DNA from: Lepidurus packardi
Lineage: Eukaryota > Arthropoda > Branchiopoda > Notostraca > Triopsidae
Assembly (NCBI GenBank): GCA_023053545.1
Contig: JAKZAN010000078.1
Location: forward strand, 83,834 to 147,833
Length of the DNA stretch: 64,000 nt
Direction of reading: 5' to 3'
Positions 40,401 through 48,485 of the stretch are shown here, piece after piece (positions within the stretch are counted from its first letter, which is position 1; the number at the start of each line of letters is the position of its first letter). The notes beneath the pieces were generated by a model. It was given only the letters and a program-made list of their open reading frames with translations. It made no database searches and was not told the origin of the DNA. Position numbers and translations under genes: made by a program.

Positions 40401-40700
40401 TTTGGAAATATGTATGGATACAGAAGACAACCAAACAGAGCATTTATATATGATGCTTCTTATGTGAAACTTCGTGAGGTGTCTGTGGGCTATACGCTTC
40501 CAACGCGCTGGATTGAACCAATGAAGATTCAATCAATGCGTTTCAGTATTGTGGGTACCAATCTTTGGATTATCGACAAGAACTTGCCGCACGCTGACCC
40601 AGAAAGTGGATTGAGCTCAGGTAACCTTTCTTCTGGTTACTCTGTAGGTTCGCTCCCAACTACGCGAAACATTGGTTTCAACTTAAACTTTAAATTTTAA
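37440..40700 (+). CDS. SusC/RagA-family TonB-linked outer membrane transporter
   Basis: A 1086-residue active importer. MRLALRLSVLLLCCSFQFAIAQ is the signal peptide. Residues 25-105 form the carboxypeptidase-regulatory-like N-terminal extension (IKGRVLDDQKLPLPGVSISVKGSPTGVMTDADGTYTI). ESVVVTALGITREKKSLGYA near residue 102 contains the TonB-box region, followed by the plug (RGVKSLTGNNQMLIVIDGVPI, VNVLKGAAASALYG) and a 22-strand barrel ending NIGFNLNFKF. It works with the SusD-like lipoprotein encoded 5 bases downstream to take up a large substrate, usually a glycan or peptide. No glycoside hydrolase or peptidase is adjacent, so substrate is unknown. Confidence 0.95.
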   Translation: MRLALRLSVLLLCCSFQFAIAQQTPIKGRVLDDQKLPLPGVSISVKGSPTGVMTDADGTYTINAAPTDVLVFSFIGMRTVEARATSSPLNITMASDALELESVVVTALGITREKKSLGYATQEIKSDELRSGTANGNFINDLSGKVAGVAIRRNNNFGGSTNLVSRGVKSLTGNNQMLIVIDGVPINNSNTNSSSQAQGRGTTYDYGNAATDINPEDIESVNVLKGAAASALYGYQAGNGVLMITTKRGRKQTGVGLTFSSEVVVGSIDKSTFPKYQTRYGAGYGPYYGPDESGFFNEEDIDGDGLPDLLVPFYEDASFGAAFDPSLLVYQWNAFTPYSSQYQQKTPWQNAANGPITFFETPLSLNNSLSFESGNDDTSIVLNFTNLNQTGLMPNSEIKRNNFSAKLNHKFTNKLSTNVFANYIAQSAVGRNSTGYNDNIMSNFRQWWQTNVDIKQLEEVYNNSGGQNVTWNINSPTDLRPAYWDNPYFTRYRNYQNDSRNRFVGYASLQYNVLDWLTATARISNDSYTDLQEERRALGSVPAEFGISRLDEESGYQRFNRQYAENNYDVFLNFKRNFSDKFTFNGVLGGTMNRISTSSLLASTQGGLTIPGVYSLSNSLGGLPAPIQREITTGFNSYYGQASFGFADMLYLEGTFRHDAYSTLPKNNNSQEYYSVSSSFVFSNAIKQDWLSFGKLRANYAEVGLGAPAQSLIDLFSKSEPFAGSQLYSVPSVRNNPNLRPTISTNYELGLEMSFLQRRVGFDISAYRSLSKDQIFSVPFSTATGYSARIINAGSIENRGVEVQFNLTPVKTANFQWDMNLNWSTNENEVVSLAPGIDNLQLGSFQGGVTINAQVGQPYGVIKGTDFTYLNGERVVGANGRYVINQDTNSNIGNITPDWIGGVRNRLTYKGFTFGFLIDVQKGGDIFSLDQSYGLATGLYEETAGFNELGNPVRNPVTGGADSGGIILPGVLEDGTPNNIRTPGAEAFGNMYGYRRQPNRAFIYDASYVKLREVSVGYTLPTRWIEPMKIQSMRFSIVGTNLWIIDKNLPHADPESGLSSGNLSSGYSVGSLPTTRNIGFNLNFKF

Positions 40701-40705
40701 TTCTT

Positions 40706-42148
40706 ATGAAAAAGATATTATTGATGTTCGTGTTCATCTCGGCAATGCTGAGTTGTTCCGACGACATAACCGACTTGAACGAAAACACAACGGACCCAAC
40801 AGCTGTTCCTGCTGAGTTTCTATTCACTAGCGCCGAAAAAAGTTTGGCAGACGTAATGATTAGCACCAACGTAAACAACAATGTGTTCCGCTTGTTTGCA
40901 CAACAGTTTACAGAAACAACTTATACGGATGAGAGTAATTATGATATTGCAACGCGGAATATTGCAGGCAATTTCTGGACTACCTTATACCGCGATGTAC
41001 TGCGCGACTTGCAAGAAGCCGCCAAAGTAGTCGATAATGAGCCAGCGCCTGTAACCCCTGAAGAAACAACTGCGCAAGCAAATAAAAAAGCCATGATTGA
41101 AATCCTAACGGCTTATACTTACATGGTTCTTGTAGACACTTTTGGAAATGTTCCGTATACAGAAGCGCTGGATATTGAACAACACCCATTGCCAGCTTAT
41201 GATGATGCGCAAACAATTTACCGTGACCTAATTAGCAGGCTAACTGCAGCTTCTGCAACGTTAGACAACAGCGGCAGCTCATTTGCTGGAGGCGATATTA
41301 TATACGGAGGCGATCTAGCCAAATGGAGGCGATTTGCGAATTCGCTACGCCTTAGAATGGCAATCAACATGGACGATGTGGACCACGCATATGCGACACA
41401 GCAAGCGATTGCAGCAGTAACAGACGGCGTTTTTATGAGCAATGAAGACAGCGCAATTGTAAATTACGAAGCAACACCAACAGGCGCAAACCCATTATAC
41501 CTGGATGTTGTGGCAAGTGGACGAAATGATTTTGTGCCAGCAAATACAATAGTGAACGCCTTGAACACTGCAAATGATCCACGTCGTGCTATCTATTTCA
41601 CCCAAATTGGCGGTGCATACGTTGGCGGCACATATGGAAGCAGTAACAATTACGCAAACTTCTCACACATTGGCAGCAGCTTGTTGCAAAAAGATGCGCC
41701 TGGCGTACTATTCGATTATGCACAAGTCGAATTTCTTCTTGCTGAAGCAGTTGAACGCGGCATTGCCGTGGGCGGAACTGCACAAACGCATTATAATGCA
41801 GCAATAACTGCTTCGATGGCATTTTGGGGCGTTTCGCCAGCGGAAACAGCGGCCTATCTGGCGCAGCCTTCCGTAGCATATTCAACTGCGGCTGGAACAT
41901 GGCAACAAAAAATTGGCATGCAGGAGTGGTTTCACTTATACAATAATGGGTTTGAAGCTTGGACCACTTGGCGCCGATTGGACTACCCTGCTCTAGTAGC
42001 ACCACCGCAAGCAGACATCACTTCAGTGCCAGTGCGCTATACCTACCCGGCTTCAGAACAAACACTAAATGCAGCCAATAACACAGCAGCATCATCTGCA
42101 ATCGGCGGCAACACACTAACAACCCGAGTATTCTGGGATGTAGATTAA
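40706..42148 (+). CDS. SusD/RagB-family nutrient-binding outer membrane lipoprotein
   Basis: A 480-residue lipoprotein. MKKILLMFVFISAMLSCSDD is a lipoprotein signal with the acylated cysteine at position 17. The body has the helical TPR-like features of SusD proteins: NIAGNFWTTLYRDVLRDLQEA near residue 85, YGGDLAKWRRFANSLRLRMAINM near 200-222, and FDYAQVEFLLAEAVERG near 340, typical of the SusD-like_2 subgroup. It caps the SusC channel on the cell surface. Together they form a two-gene unit ended by a hairpin terminator. Confidence 0.93.
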   Translation: MKKILLMFVFISAMLSCSDDITDLNENTTDPTAVPAEFLFTSAEKSLADVMISTNVNNNVFRLFAQQFTETTYTDESNYDIATRNIAGNFWTTLYRDVLRDLQEAAKVVDNEPAPVTPEETTAQANKKAMIEILTAYTYMVLVDTFGNVPYTEALDIEQHPLPAYDDAQTIYRDLISRLTAASATLDNSGSSFAGGDIIYGGDLAKWRRFANSLRLRMAINMDDVDHAYATQQAIAAVTDGVFMSNEDSAIVNYEATPTGANPLYLDVVASGRNDFVPANTIVNALNTANDPRRAIYFTQIGGAYVGGTYGSSNNYANFSHIGSSLLQKDAPGVLFDYAQVEFLLAEAVERGIAVGGTAQTHYNAAITASMAFWGVSPAETAAYLAQPSVAYSTAAGTWQQKIGMQEWFHLYNNGFEAWTTWRRLDYPALVAPPQADITSVPVRYTYPASEQTLNAANNTAASSAIGGNTLTTRVFWDVD

Positions 42149-42173
42149 TTATTAAGTTTTTTATCTATCTTTA

Positions 42174-42204
42174 AAAACCACCCCAATTTAGGGGTGGTTT
42201 TTTT
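42174..42204 (+). terminator. Rho-independent terminator of susCD
   Basis: Stem AAAACCACCCC/GGGGTGGTTTT with a 6-base loop, followed by T7. It starts 26 bases after the SusD stop and directly abuts the rlmB promoter box. Confidence 0.9.
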
Positions 42205-42205
42205 A

Positions 42206-42213
42206 TACCTTTG
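42206..42213 (+). promoter_or_regulatory. rlmB -7 promoter box, 4 bases before ATG
   Basis: TACCTTTG fits TAnnTTTG exactly; CATC separates it from the ATG at 42218, so the transcript should be leaderless. It begins just where the susCD terminator ends. Confidence 0.55.
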
Positions 42214-42217
42214 CATC

Positions 42218-42952
42218 ATGGAAAAAGAACAGCAAATATTCGGAATACGTGCCATAATTGAGGCAATCCAATCTGGCAAAGAAATCGATAGGGTATTTAT
42301 TCAAAAAGAAGCTTCAGGCGAATTGATGAAAGACTTGATGAAAGTCATGAAGCGCAACGAAGTCAATTTTGCCTATGTTCCAGTTGAAAAACTAGACCGA
42401 ATGACACATGGCAACCACCAAGGTGCAGTGGCTACTATTTCTCCTGTTGCTTTTCATGATTTGGAAACAATGGTGACCAGCGTTTTGGAATCAGGTAAAA
42501 CCCCGCTATTTCTAATTCTAGACCAACTTTCTGATGCGCGCAACTTTGGGGCGATCATTAGAACTGCAGAATGCACTGGAGTTTCAGGCATAATTGTGCA
42601 GAAGCAAGGCTCTGCGCCCGTTAACGGCGATACCGTAAAAACTTCTGCTGGTGCGGTTTTCAATGTGCCAATCTGTAAGGTTGGGCACATCAAAGATGCC
42701 GTTTTCTACTTGCAAGGATCAGGTATCAAAACCGTGGCTGCAACCGAAAAAACAGATCAAAACATCTATGACATTTCCCTAGCCGAACCATTGGCAATCA
42801 TCATGGGATCTGAAGATCGCGGTGTGAATCCATCGGTTCTAAAAATCGTCGACGAAAAAGCAAAATTGCCCATGTTTGGCAGCATTGGTTCGCTAAACGT
42901 ATCAGTAGCTTGTGGCGCGTTTTTGTACGAAACGGTTCGCCAACGACAGTAA
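42218..42952 (+). CDS. rlmB: 23S rRNA (guanosine-2251-2'-O)-methyltransferase RlmB
   Basis: A 244-residue SpoU/TrmH-family methyltransferase from the ATG at 42218; an earlier in-frame GTG lies inside the terminator and is rejected. The N-terminal RNA-binding domain is KEQQIFGIRAIIEAIQSGKEIDRVFIQ. The knotted SAM-binding domain has SDARNFGAIIRTAECTGVSG (motif 1), AIIMGSEDRGVNPSVLKIVD (motif 2) and GSLNVSVACGAFLYETVRQR (motif 3). It modifies the P-loop of 23S rRNA or, less likely, tRNA. Confidence 0.92.
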   Translation: MEKEQQIFGIRAIIEAIQSGKEIDRVFIQKEASGELMKDLMKVMKRNEVNFAYVPVEKLDRMTHGNHQGAVATISPVAFHDLETMVTSVLESGKTPLFLILDQLSDARNFGAIIRTAECTGVSGIIVQKQGSAPVNGDTVKTSAGAVFNVPICKVGHIKDAVFYLQGSGIKTVAATEKTDQNIYDISLAEPLAIIMGSEDRGVNPSVLKIVDEKAKLPMFGSIGSLNVSVACGAFLYETVRQRQ

Positions 42953-42976
42953 TTTCTTTTTTTTGGAGCACGACGT

Positions 42977-43055
42977 TAGGCTCCTATTGCACTACATACC
43001 CGCTGTTTGCTCTAGTCCTCGCTCCGCTCCGGGCTGCCACTTCCATCGGGGCTAA
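42977..43055 (+). repeat. Dispersed intergenic repeat, copy D (divergent)
   Basis: Between the convergent rlmB and rhomboid genes. Blocks are TAGGCTCCTATTGCACTAC, ATACCCGCTGTTTGC, then CGCTCCGCTCCGGGCTGCC and ACTTCCATCGGGGCTAA. The two ends match the other copies (GGAGCTA... and ...CTTCCATCGGGGCTA), but the centre is replaced by a GC-rich segment without the T/A hairpin. Confidence 0.6.
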
Positions 43056-43108
43056 ACCAATCGTAGTTTTGTGAAGATAGCGTTTCCGAAAAACAAATCT
43101 CAAGATTT

Positions 43109-43864
43109 TTACTGCTCTTGCGAATTGTTCTTTGTGGGGATATAGTCGTACTTATAAGTGAAATTTTGAAGATCATCTTGTTCTTCTATTTGCGGCGGCA
43201 TATTCACAAAATTGCCTTGCTCGTCAAAACGCTGCATAAACTTATCGTTCGCTGCGTCATAATCTGGTTGCTCCCATTCATACCGAATCAGCTTTCGATA
43301 ATCTGGTGTTTTAAAATAGATTGCGAAGCAAAACCCCGTCACAAGCCCGGACAAATGTCCTTCCCATGAGATACCTTCTTGGACATCTGGAAAAACATAC
43401 CAAATCATGCTGCCATAAAAAGTAATAACCATTAAAGACAAAGCTACCAGTCGGTAATATTTAGTCATTAGCCCTTTAAAGAAAATAAAACTTACCAATA
43501 CATAAATCAAGCCGCTGGCACCAATGTGGTGGTTCTCTCGCCCGATGATCCAGGTGCCCAATCCTGAAAATAAAATGCCCAATAGTAGCACCTTCCAAGA
43601 CTGTTCCAGGTAGAAATAAGACAGTGCCGCTAATAAAATCAGCAATGGAATGGAGTTGTTGTATAAATGATCGATGTCACCGTGTAAAAAAGCGCTGAAC
43701 ACAACGCCCCGAAGCCCAATGAGATCTCGTGGAAAAATTCCCCAATTGTTCAAGTCTAAATTAAACCGCCAATTTGCCCACCACGCCATCCACAGGGCAA
43801 GGACAAAAAAGAATGGCAATAAAATTACTTGTGGTGTAAATTTAAAATGGTTCTCGTTCATCAT
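43109..43864 (-). CDS. Rhomboid-family intramembrane serine protease
   Basis: A 251-residue membrane protein with about six hydrophobic segments. The catalytic pair is visible: Ser in HHIGASGLIYVLVSF near residue 117 (GxSG) and His in SWEGHLSGLVTGF near residue 168. NPxx-type HGDIDHLYNNSIPLLIL near residue 57-73 is the conserved loop before helix 2. The C-terminal 50 residues are soluble, acidic and aromatic (YEWEQPDYDAANDKF). It cleaves transmembrane segments of unknown substrates in the inner membrane. Convergent with rlmB, divergent from rarA. Confidence 0.9.
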   Translation of the reverse strand: MMNENHFKFTPQVILLPFFFVLALWMAWWANWRFNLDLNNWGIFPRDLIGLRGVVFSAFLHGDIDHLYNNSIPLLILLAALSYFYLEQSWKVLLLGILFSGLGTWIIGRENHHIGASGLIYVLVSFIFFKGLMTKYYRLVALSLMVITFYGSMIWYVFPDVQEGISWEGHLSGLVTGFCFAIYFKTPDYRKLIRYEWEQPDYDAANDKFMQRFDEQGNFVNMPPQIEEQDDLQNFTYKYDYIPTKNNSQEQ

Positions 43865-43961
43865 TTGGATTGGGCTTCTTTGGAAAAAGTGGATATTGTT
43901 TTGAAAGATACTTCAAAAATGTGGCCCAAATTAATATAATGCTAAAATGTCAGGCATACAG

Positions 43962-44035
43962 CTGCGCGAGGGATTGCAGCAACGTGCCGTGCACGGCGGA
44001 AAGCCCGACCCGTCTTTTTTTGGCGGGTCGCGCCA
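43962..44035 (-). repeat. Dispersed intergenic repeat, copy E
   Basis: Upstream of rarA. Plus-strand blocks GCGCGAGGGATTGCAGC, a dyad GTGCCGTGCAC, then GGCGGAAAGCCCGACCCG and a hairpin with arms GACCCG/CGGGTC around T7. It matches the reverse complement of copy F at both block positions. Confidence 0.65.
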
Positions 44036-44066
44036 AAATTTATAAAAATTTTAGAATCGAAAACCT

Positions 44067-44074
44067 TAAATTTG
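44067..44074 (+). promoter_or_regulatory. rarA -7 promoter box, 4 bases before ATG
   Basis: TAAATTTG fits TAnnTTTG exactly; CTTT separates it from the ATG at 44079, predicting a leaderless mRNA. No clear -33 TTG. Confidence 0.5.
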
Positions 44075-44078
44075 CTTT

Positions 44079-45356
44079 ATGGATGCACCATTAGCAGAGC
44101 GAATCAGACCGCAACATTTGGGCGATTATATCAGCCAGCAGCACTTAATTGGCCCTGAGGGTTCGCTTACGCGACAGATTGAGATGGGCAGTATTCCGTC
44201 GTTAATTTTGTGGGGGCCGCCTGGAACGGGCAAAACAACGCTTGCGCAGATCATTGCAAAAGATTCCAAGAGGCCTTTTTATGAGCTTAGTGCCATTAAT
44301 TCTGGCGTGAAAGATATTCGGGATGTAATTGAAAAGGCGAAGCAGTCGGGCGGATTGTTTACGGCACGTAATCCGATTTTGTTTATTGATGAGATTCACC
44401 GTTTTAGCAAATCGCAGCAGGATTCTTTACTGGCTGCGGTGGAAAAAGGTTGGGTCACTTTGATTGGAGCCACTACTGAAAACCCGAGTTTTGAGGTTAT
44501 TCCGGCTTTACTGTCGCGTTGTCAGGTTTATGTTTTGAATGCATTTTCGAAGGATGATTTGGAAGCGCTTCTGGTTCGAGCGATGCAATTTGATGATGTT
44601 TTGAAGACCAAAAATATTGTTTTGAAGGAAACAGAGGCTTTGCTGCGACTTTCGGGCGGCGATGGACGCAAACTGCTAAATATTTTTGAATTGGTCGTAA
44701 ACGCGTCTACTGAAAGCGAAATTATCATTTCGAACGACCGCGTTTTGAAAATGGCGCAACAAAATACCGTTTTGTATGACAAAACAGGCGAGCAGCATTA
44801 TGATATTGTTTCGGCTTTCATCAAGTCGTTGCGTGGAAGTGATCCAAATGGCGCAGTTTATTGGTTGGCTCGAATGATTGAAGGCGGCGAAGATTTGAAG
44901 TTTATTGCGCGCAGGATGTTAATCATGGCAAGTGAAGATATTGGCAATGCCAATCCGACAGCTTTAGTGATGGCAAACACGACTTTTCAGGCCGCGACGA
45001 CAATTGGCTATCCTGAAAGTCGGATTATCTTGAGCCAATGTGCGGTCTATTTGGCAACCTCTCCAAAAAGTAATGCCAGTTATTTGGCCATTAATAAAGC
45101 ACAGCAAATTGTGAAGCAAACTGGGGACTTGTCTGTTCCGATTCATTTGCGCAATGCGCCCACAAAATTAATGAAAGAATTGGGGTATGGCGACGATTAT
45201 AAATATTCGCATGATTATGCCAATAATTTTGCTGACCAAGAATTTTTACCCCAAGAGATTGCCAATACTACAATTTATGATCCAGGACAGAATCAGCGTG
45301 AAAATGCCACGCGAGATTTTCTGAAAAACCGTTGGAAAGATAAATATGGTTATTAG
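44079..45356 (+). CDS. rarA: Replication-associated recombination protein A (MgsA/WRNIP1-type AAA+ ATPase)
   Basis: A 425-residue clamp-loader-like ATPase acting at stalled forks. [30 protein letters not shown] is the family start; Walker [16 protein letters not shown] near residue 47, Walker [23 protein letters not shown] near 101, sensor 1 [11 protein letters not shown] near 130. The C-terminal tetramerisation part has [30 protein letters not shown] and [16 protein letters not shown]. Length is typical. Its stop overlaps the convergent gene by 4 bases. Confidence 0.95.
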   Translation: MDAPLAERIRPQHLGDYISQQHLIGPEGSLTRQIEMGSIPSLILWGPPGTGKTTLAQIIAKDSKRPFYELSAINSGVKDIRDVIEKAKQSGGLFTARNPILFIDEIHRFSKSQQDSLLAAVEKGWVTLIGATTENPSFEVIPALLSRCQVYVLNAFSKDDLEALLVRAMQFDDVLKTKNIVLKETEALLRLSGGDGRKLLNIFELVVNASTESEIIISNDRVLKMAQQNTVLYDKTGEQHYDIVSAFIKSLRGSDPNGAVYWLARMIEGGEDLKFIARRMLIMASEDIGNANPTALVMANTTFQAATTIGYPESRIILSQCAVYLATSPKSNASYLAINKAQQIVKQTGDLSVPIHLRNAPTKLMKELGYGDDYKYSHDYANNFADQEFLPQEIANTTIYDPGQNQRENATRDFLKNRWKDKYGY

Positions 45357-46078
45357 AACTTAATATTGAGCGGTATGGAAATTAGTTTTTCGTTTGCATA
45401 ATATTCGAAAACCCATTGCTGACCAGATTTGTAGACGACTCCCTTGATGTCATTTTGTTCTGCTAAAAACAAATCCGGCGTTGACGATTTAAAAATCCGC
45501 AAAACTATTTTGGGCGTGTCATCGACTAGCTGGAATCCGTTCTTGATTGGCTGCGCATTCAAGACCGGTTTTGCCAATTCATGTGCTGGTTTAGGCGCAG
45601 ATACGTGCTGACTATCTTCTTGATTCGCAGCAATTTCTGCATTGTTGAATTTATAGTTGAGCGCATCAAAAGACTTGAATGCTTTGCGGAGTGCTTCAAG
45701 ATATGCGGGCCGGTATTCTTTTTCGCGGCTTGTGCCTTGTTGCGACGTAAACAAAATATTTCCACGACAATCTTTTAATTGCACTGCTACTTTTGTGACA
45801 AACATTGAGCTGTTATCGATTAGATCCGCAAAGAGTTTATCGCAGTTTTTATCAGCTAATTCGATTGGAATTTCATTGTCAAAATAGGTTTGAAACTGAT
45901 ATTTTTCTAAAAAAACTTTCACAGTTGCATTAGCGTTGTGCCTATTTGGTTCTTTTAATGCCGTAAATGTTTTGGGAACAATTACATATTTATAACTGTT
46001 AATCGATTGGTTTGGTTGATTTTGACCATTCATTAAAAACGGCAATAAAAGTGCGAAAATTTGAAAATAACGAATCAT
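45353..46078 (-). CDS. Secreted protein of unknown function
   Basis: A 241-residue protein beginning with a signal peptide (MIRYFQIFALLLPFLMNGQ; cleavage likely before Gln). The first part after it has YKYVIVPKTFTALKEPNRHNANATVKVFLEKYQF, the middle has a Cys pair around DKNCDKLF and LKDCRGNILF that could form a disulfide, and residues 145-185 are a polar, proline-containing linker before a compact C-terminal segment (PKIVLRIFKSSTPDLFLAEQ). I do not recognise the family. The YVIVPxxF start is common in uncharacterised periplasmic or outer-membrane-associated proteins of flavobacteria. Tail-to-tail overlap of 4 bases with rarA. Confidence 0.8.
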   Translation of the reverse strand: MIRYFQIFALLLPFLMNGQNQPNQSINSYKYVIVPKTFTALKEPNRHNANATVKVFLEKYQFQTYFDNEIPIELADKNCDKLFADLIDNSSMFVTKVAVQLKDCRGNILFTSQQGTSREKEYRPAYLEALRKAFKSFDALNYKFNNAEIAANQEDSQHVSAPKPAHELAKPVLNAQPIKNGFQLVDDTPKIVLRIFKSSTPDLFLAEQNDIKGVVYKSGQQWVFEYYANEKLISIPLNIKF

Positions 46079-46131
46079 ATTCGGTTGTTTAATGTGGCTA
46101 AATTAGCAATCATTTTGAAGTGGGCAGTACT

Positions 46132-46809
46132 TTAGAGCAAATTCAGCAATTCTGGAAGATTCGAAATCGATTTTACATCAGCATCGGGATAGAGTTTATC
46201 TGTATCAAAAAGTATGGCTTGCATGCCGCATTTTATTGCGCCATATATGTCTGCGTCGAGGCAATCGCCAATCATTAAACTCTTTTCGCCACTTGTTTTA
46301 GCCACCTTTAGGGCGTGTTCAAATATGAGTGGATTTGGTTTCTTGACCCCTGCGCTTTCTGAATTGGTTACGGTTTCAAAGAAATGTTCAATTTTTGCGT
46401 TGACCAGTTTTCGTTGTTGAATTTGCTGAAAACCGTTTGTAATAATGTGCAGTTTATATTTTGATTTTAGGTATTCCAAGACTTCAAGCGTGCCTTCGAA
46501 TAAGTAGTTATAACGCGGTAAATGCTCGATATAATCATCAGATAAGACTGCAATCATTTCATCGGAAACATTATAATTAACCAGGTCAAAAGCATCTTTC
46601 AATCTGCCGTAACGCAGTTCTTGCTGCGATATCCTTTCCATTCGATACTTCTCCCAATACAACAAATTTAAAGGCACATAGTGCCGGAGGAACTCGTCAT
46701 GATCGACAGCGATTTCATGCTTTGATAGAATGGTTCGGAAAGCAAGTGCAGAATTTTTTTCAAAATCCCAAAGCGTATGATCCAAATCGAAAAAAATATC
46801 TGTAATCAT
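46132..46809 (-). CDS. YjjG-family noncanonical pyrimidine nucleotidase (HAD hydrolase)
   Basis: A 225-residue HAD phosphatase from the ATG at 46809, which has an unusually good Shine-Dalgarno (AAAGGAG, 46822-46816). A TTG start upstream would use that very sequence as codons and is rejected. Motif I is DIFFDLDHTLWDF (nucleophile Asp), motif II IITNGFQQ near residue 115, the lysine in GVKKPNPLIFEHAL near 150, and motif III MIGDCLDADIYGA near 176. YjjG relatives dephosphorylate noncanonical and canonical pyrimidine monophosphates. It is the last gene of the ABC-transporter operon, 1 base after the preceding stop. Confidence 0.88.
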   Translation of the reverse strand: MITDIFFDLDHTLWDFEKNSALAFRTILSKHEIAVDHDEFLRHYVPLNLLYWEKYRMERISQQELRYGRLKDAFDLVNYNVSDEMIAVLSDDYIEHLPRYNYLFEGTLEVLEYLKSKYKLHIITNGFQQIQQRKLVNAKIEHFFETVTNSESAGVKKPNPLIFEHALKVAKTSGEKSLMIGDCLDADIYGAIKCGMQAILFDTDKLYPDADVKSISNLPELLNLL

Positions 46810-46810
46810 A

Positions 46811-47299
46811 TTAGTCTCCTTTAACAATTACGGCATCATCAATATTATAAATCCATTCGTCGACGTTGTTTTCATTAACCCGCAAAATGCCTTCCAGCGT
46901 CACATACTGATCTGTTTTATATCGTTTTGGATTCCTAAATTTGAGGCCAACGATTGTTTCTGGCCCAGCTTTTCCGCAAAAGAAACAAGATGCAAACACG
47001 TTCTTACTTAGCGCATAAGTTTGGTTATCTATGGGCACAATAAAACCCGTGAGCACAACTTTTTTCTTGTTTAAGCTTTTCACTTTGGCATTCACTTCAG
47101 GAAAATTAACCTCGCCATATTCTTTGTGCGGTTTTTTGACAAATTTAATTATGCCAAGTAACTTCCAATTGAGCGTATCGCTTTTGGTATTTGACAGCAA
47201 AACTGCCTTTTGACTTTGTGGGACATGAGACTTTGTGGGCGATATTATCGCGGCCAACATAGCTGTTACTGATAGTATTATAAAACTGATTTTATACAT
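46811..47299 (-). CDS. Exported DUF3299-like protein with CxxC motif
   Basis: A 162-residue protein with an N-terminal signal or anchor (MYKISFIILSVTAMLAAI). The core reads KKKVVLTGFIVPIDNQTYALSKNVFASCFFCGKAGPETIVGLKF and ends in a small OB-like YVTLEGILRVNENNVDEWIYNIDDAVIV. The hydrophobic GFIVPID and the S-C-x-x-C-G block resemble DUF3299 proteins, in which a CxxC or CxH site may bind metal. In Pseudomonas the DUF3299 gene belongs to a Zur-regulated zinc operon (PA4063-PA4066). It overlaps the permease gene by 8 bases. Assignment is by pattern; metal binding is inference. Confidence 0.7.
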   Translation of the reverse strand: MYKISFIILSVTAMLAAIISPTKSHVPQSQKAVLLSNTKSDTLNWKLLGIIKFVKKPHKEYGEVNFPEVNAKVKSLNKKKVVLTGFIVPIDNQTYALSKNVFASCFFCGKAGPETIVGLKFRNPKRYKTDQYVTLEGILRVNENNVDEWIYNIDDAVIVKGD

Positions 47300-48485
47300 T
47301 GGCTAGGGTTTTTGAAAGATTGAGTCGGTATGCTTTTACTGCTGGAATCAAAGCAGCAATTATGCCAATAAAGATAGTAACTAGAAAAAGAATCCCTTCC
47401 TTTTCCCAAATAAAAACAAATGGATTGAATTCCATTTTATAATTTTCTTCCGTTGAATTTGAAATATACCACAATGCTACGCGAGAAAAAACTATTCCCA
47501 TGGCAAAACCAACCATACATAGAAAAATACTTTCGTAGAAAACCAACTTCAACAACTGAGTTCTAGATGCGCCATTGATGCGCATTAGTGCGAATTCATA
47601 TTTCCTTTCTTTAAGCGTATTATAGAGTGCAATAAAAATGCTAATGGCCGAAATGATCATGATTCCAAATGCAAGATATTGCAAAGCTTCTAGCCCAAAT
47701 CCGAACAATGTGAACAGGCGATTTATTTCGACAGCTGGTGAAACCATTTGCATTTTAGTGTTTTGAGAAACCAGTCTTGGCCACAATACGAATGCCATTT
47801 TATTCTTTACAGCGAACAGAACAGCGGTAATTTCTTTATCATGCTGGTGATCATCTGTTGCCTCATGATCATGATCTTCGTGCATGTGCCAAACGGTTGC
47901 AATATTGCAGAGTATTAAATTATCAACTACCTTCCCCGTTTTTGAAGCTATTCCTGTCACGACATAAGCAAACTCTTCATGTTGTTCGCCGCCCTCAGCA
48001 TCGCCGTGTGTACCAAAAAATTTGTCGCCAACTTTTAAGTTCATTTTTTCTGCTATAGAATGACCAACGACCACTTCGAAATCGTTTTTAAACAATCTGC
48101 CAATTCGAGTTTTTGCTTTAAAATGAGTGAGATACTGAGCCGTTGTCCCCACAATTTTGAATCCGTGATAACTATCGCCAAAGGCCAGCGGAATTGCGCT
48201 TTTTACAAAAGGATGTTTCATCCAAACTTGGGCTGAATCGTAGCTTATATTACCCGTCGGAGAATCAATTTGATAAACTGATGAAAGGATTAGTTGCAAC
48301 GGACTTCCTTGCGCACCGAGAACCAAATCGACTCCGTCTATATTGCTTGAGAATTTGTCTTCAAATTGTTGTTCCAAAAGCATTATGAGCGAAATAATGG
48401 CAACGCCAGCCGTTAGCAGTATAAGGCTTAAAACGGTGTTTAGCGGTCTAAAGGTGATGTTCTTCCAAGCAAGTTTTGCAATCAT
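47292..48485 (-). CDS. FtsX/MacB-like ABC permease with His-rich loop
   Basis: A 397-residue inner membrane protein with the four-helix FtsX plan: one helix near residues 15-38, a large extracytoplasmic domain (40-270), then helices near 275-295, 320-345 and 365-390. The block GVDLVLGAQGSPLQLILSSVYQIDSPTGNISYDSA near residue 48 is the hallmark of a particular permease subgroup related to PA4065 of Pseudomonas and the Zrg zinc system of Vibrio. A His/Asp/Glu-rich loop near residues 202-220 (HMHEDHDHEATDDHQHDKE) could bind zinc. It overlaps the ATPase gene by 4 bases. Metal role is inferred; a lipoprotein or efflux function is possible. Confidence 0.85.
   Translation of the reverse strand: MIAKLAWKNITFRPLNTVLSLILLTAGVAIISLIMLLEQQFEDKFSSNIDGVDLVLGAQGSPLQLILSSVYQIDSPTGNISYDSAQVWMKHPFVKSAIPLAFGDSYHGFKIVGTTAQYLTHFKAKTRIGRLFKNDFEVVVGHSIAEKMNLKVGDKFFGTHGDAEGGEQHEEFAYVVTGIASKTGKVVDNLILCNIATVWHMHEDHDHEATDDHQHDKEITAVLFAVKNKMAFVLWPRLVSQNTKMQMVSPAVEINRLFTLFGFGLEALQYLAFGIMIISAISIFIALYNTLKERKYEFALMRINGASRTQLLKLVFYESIFLCMVGFAMGIVFSRVALWYISNSTEENYKMEFNPFVFIWEKEGILFLVTIFIGIIAALIPAVKAYRLNLSKTLANV

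Noticed and set aside
41598-42005. Minus-strand 135-residue frame inside the SusD gene
   Set aside because: Shadow frame with many cysteines and no recognisable domain; the plus-strand SusD frame explains the region.
47890-47960. His-rich permease loop as low-complexity sequencing artefact
   Set aside because: The reading frame is intact on both sides and similar loops are expected in this permease group; kept as a real feature.
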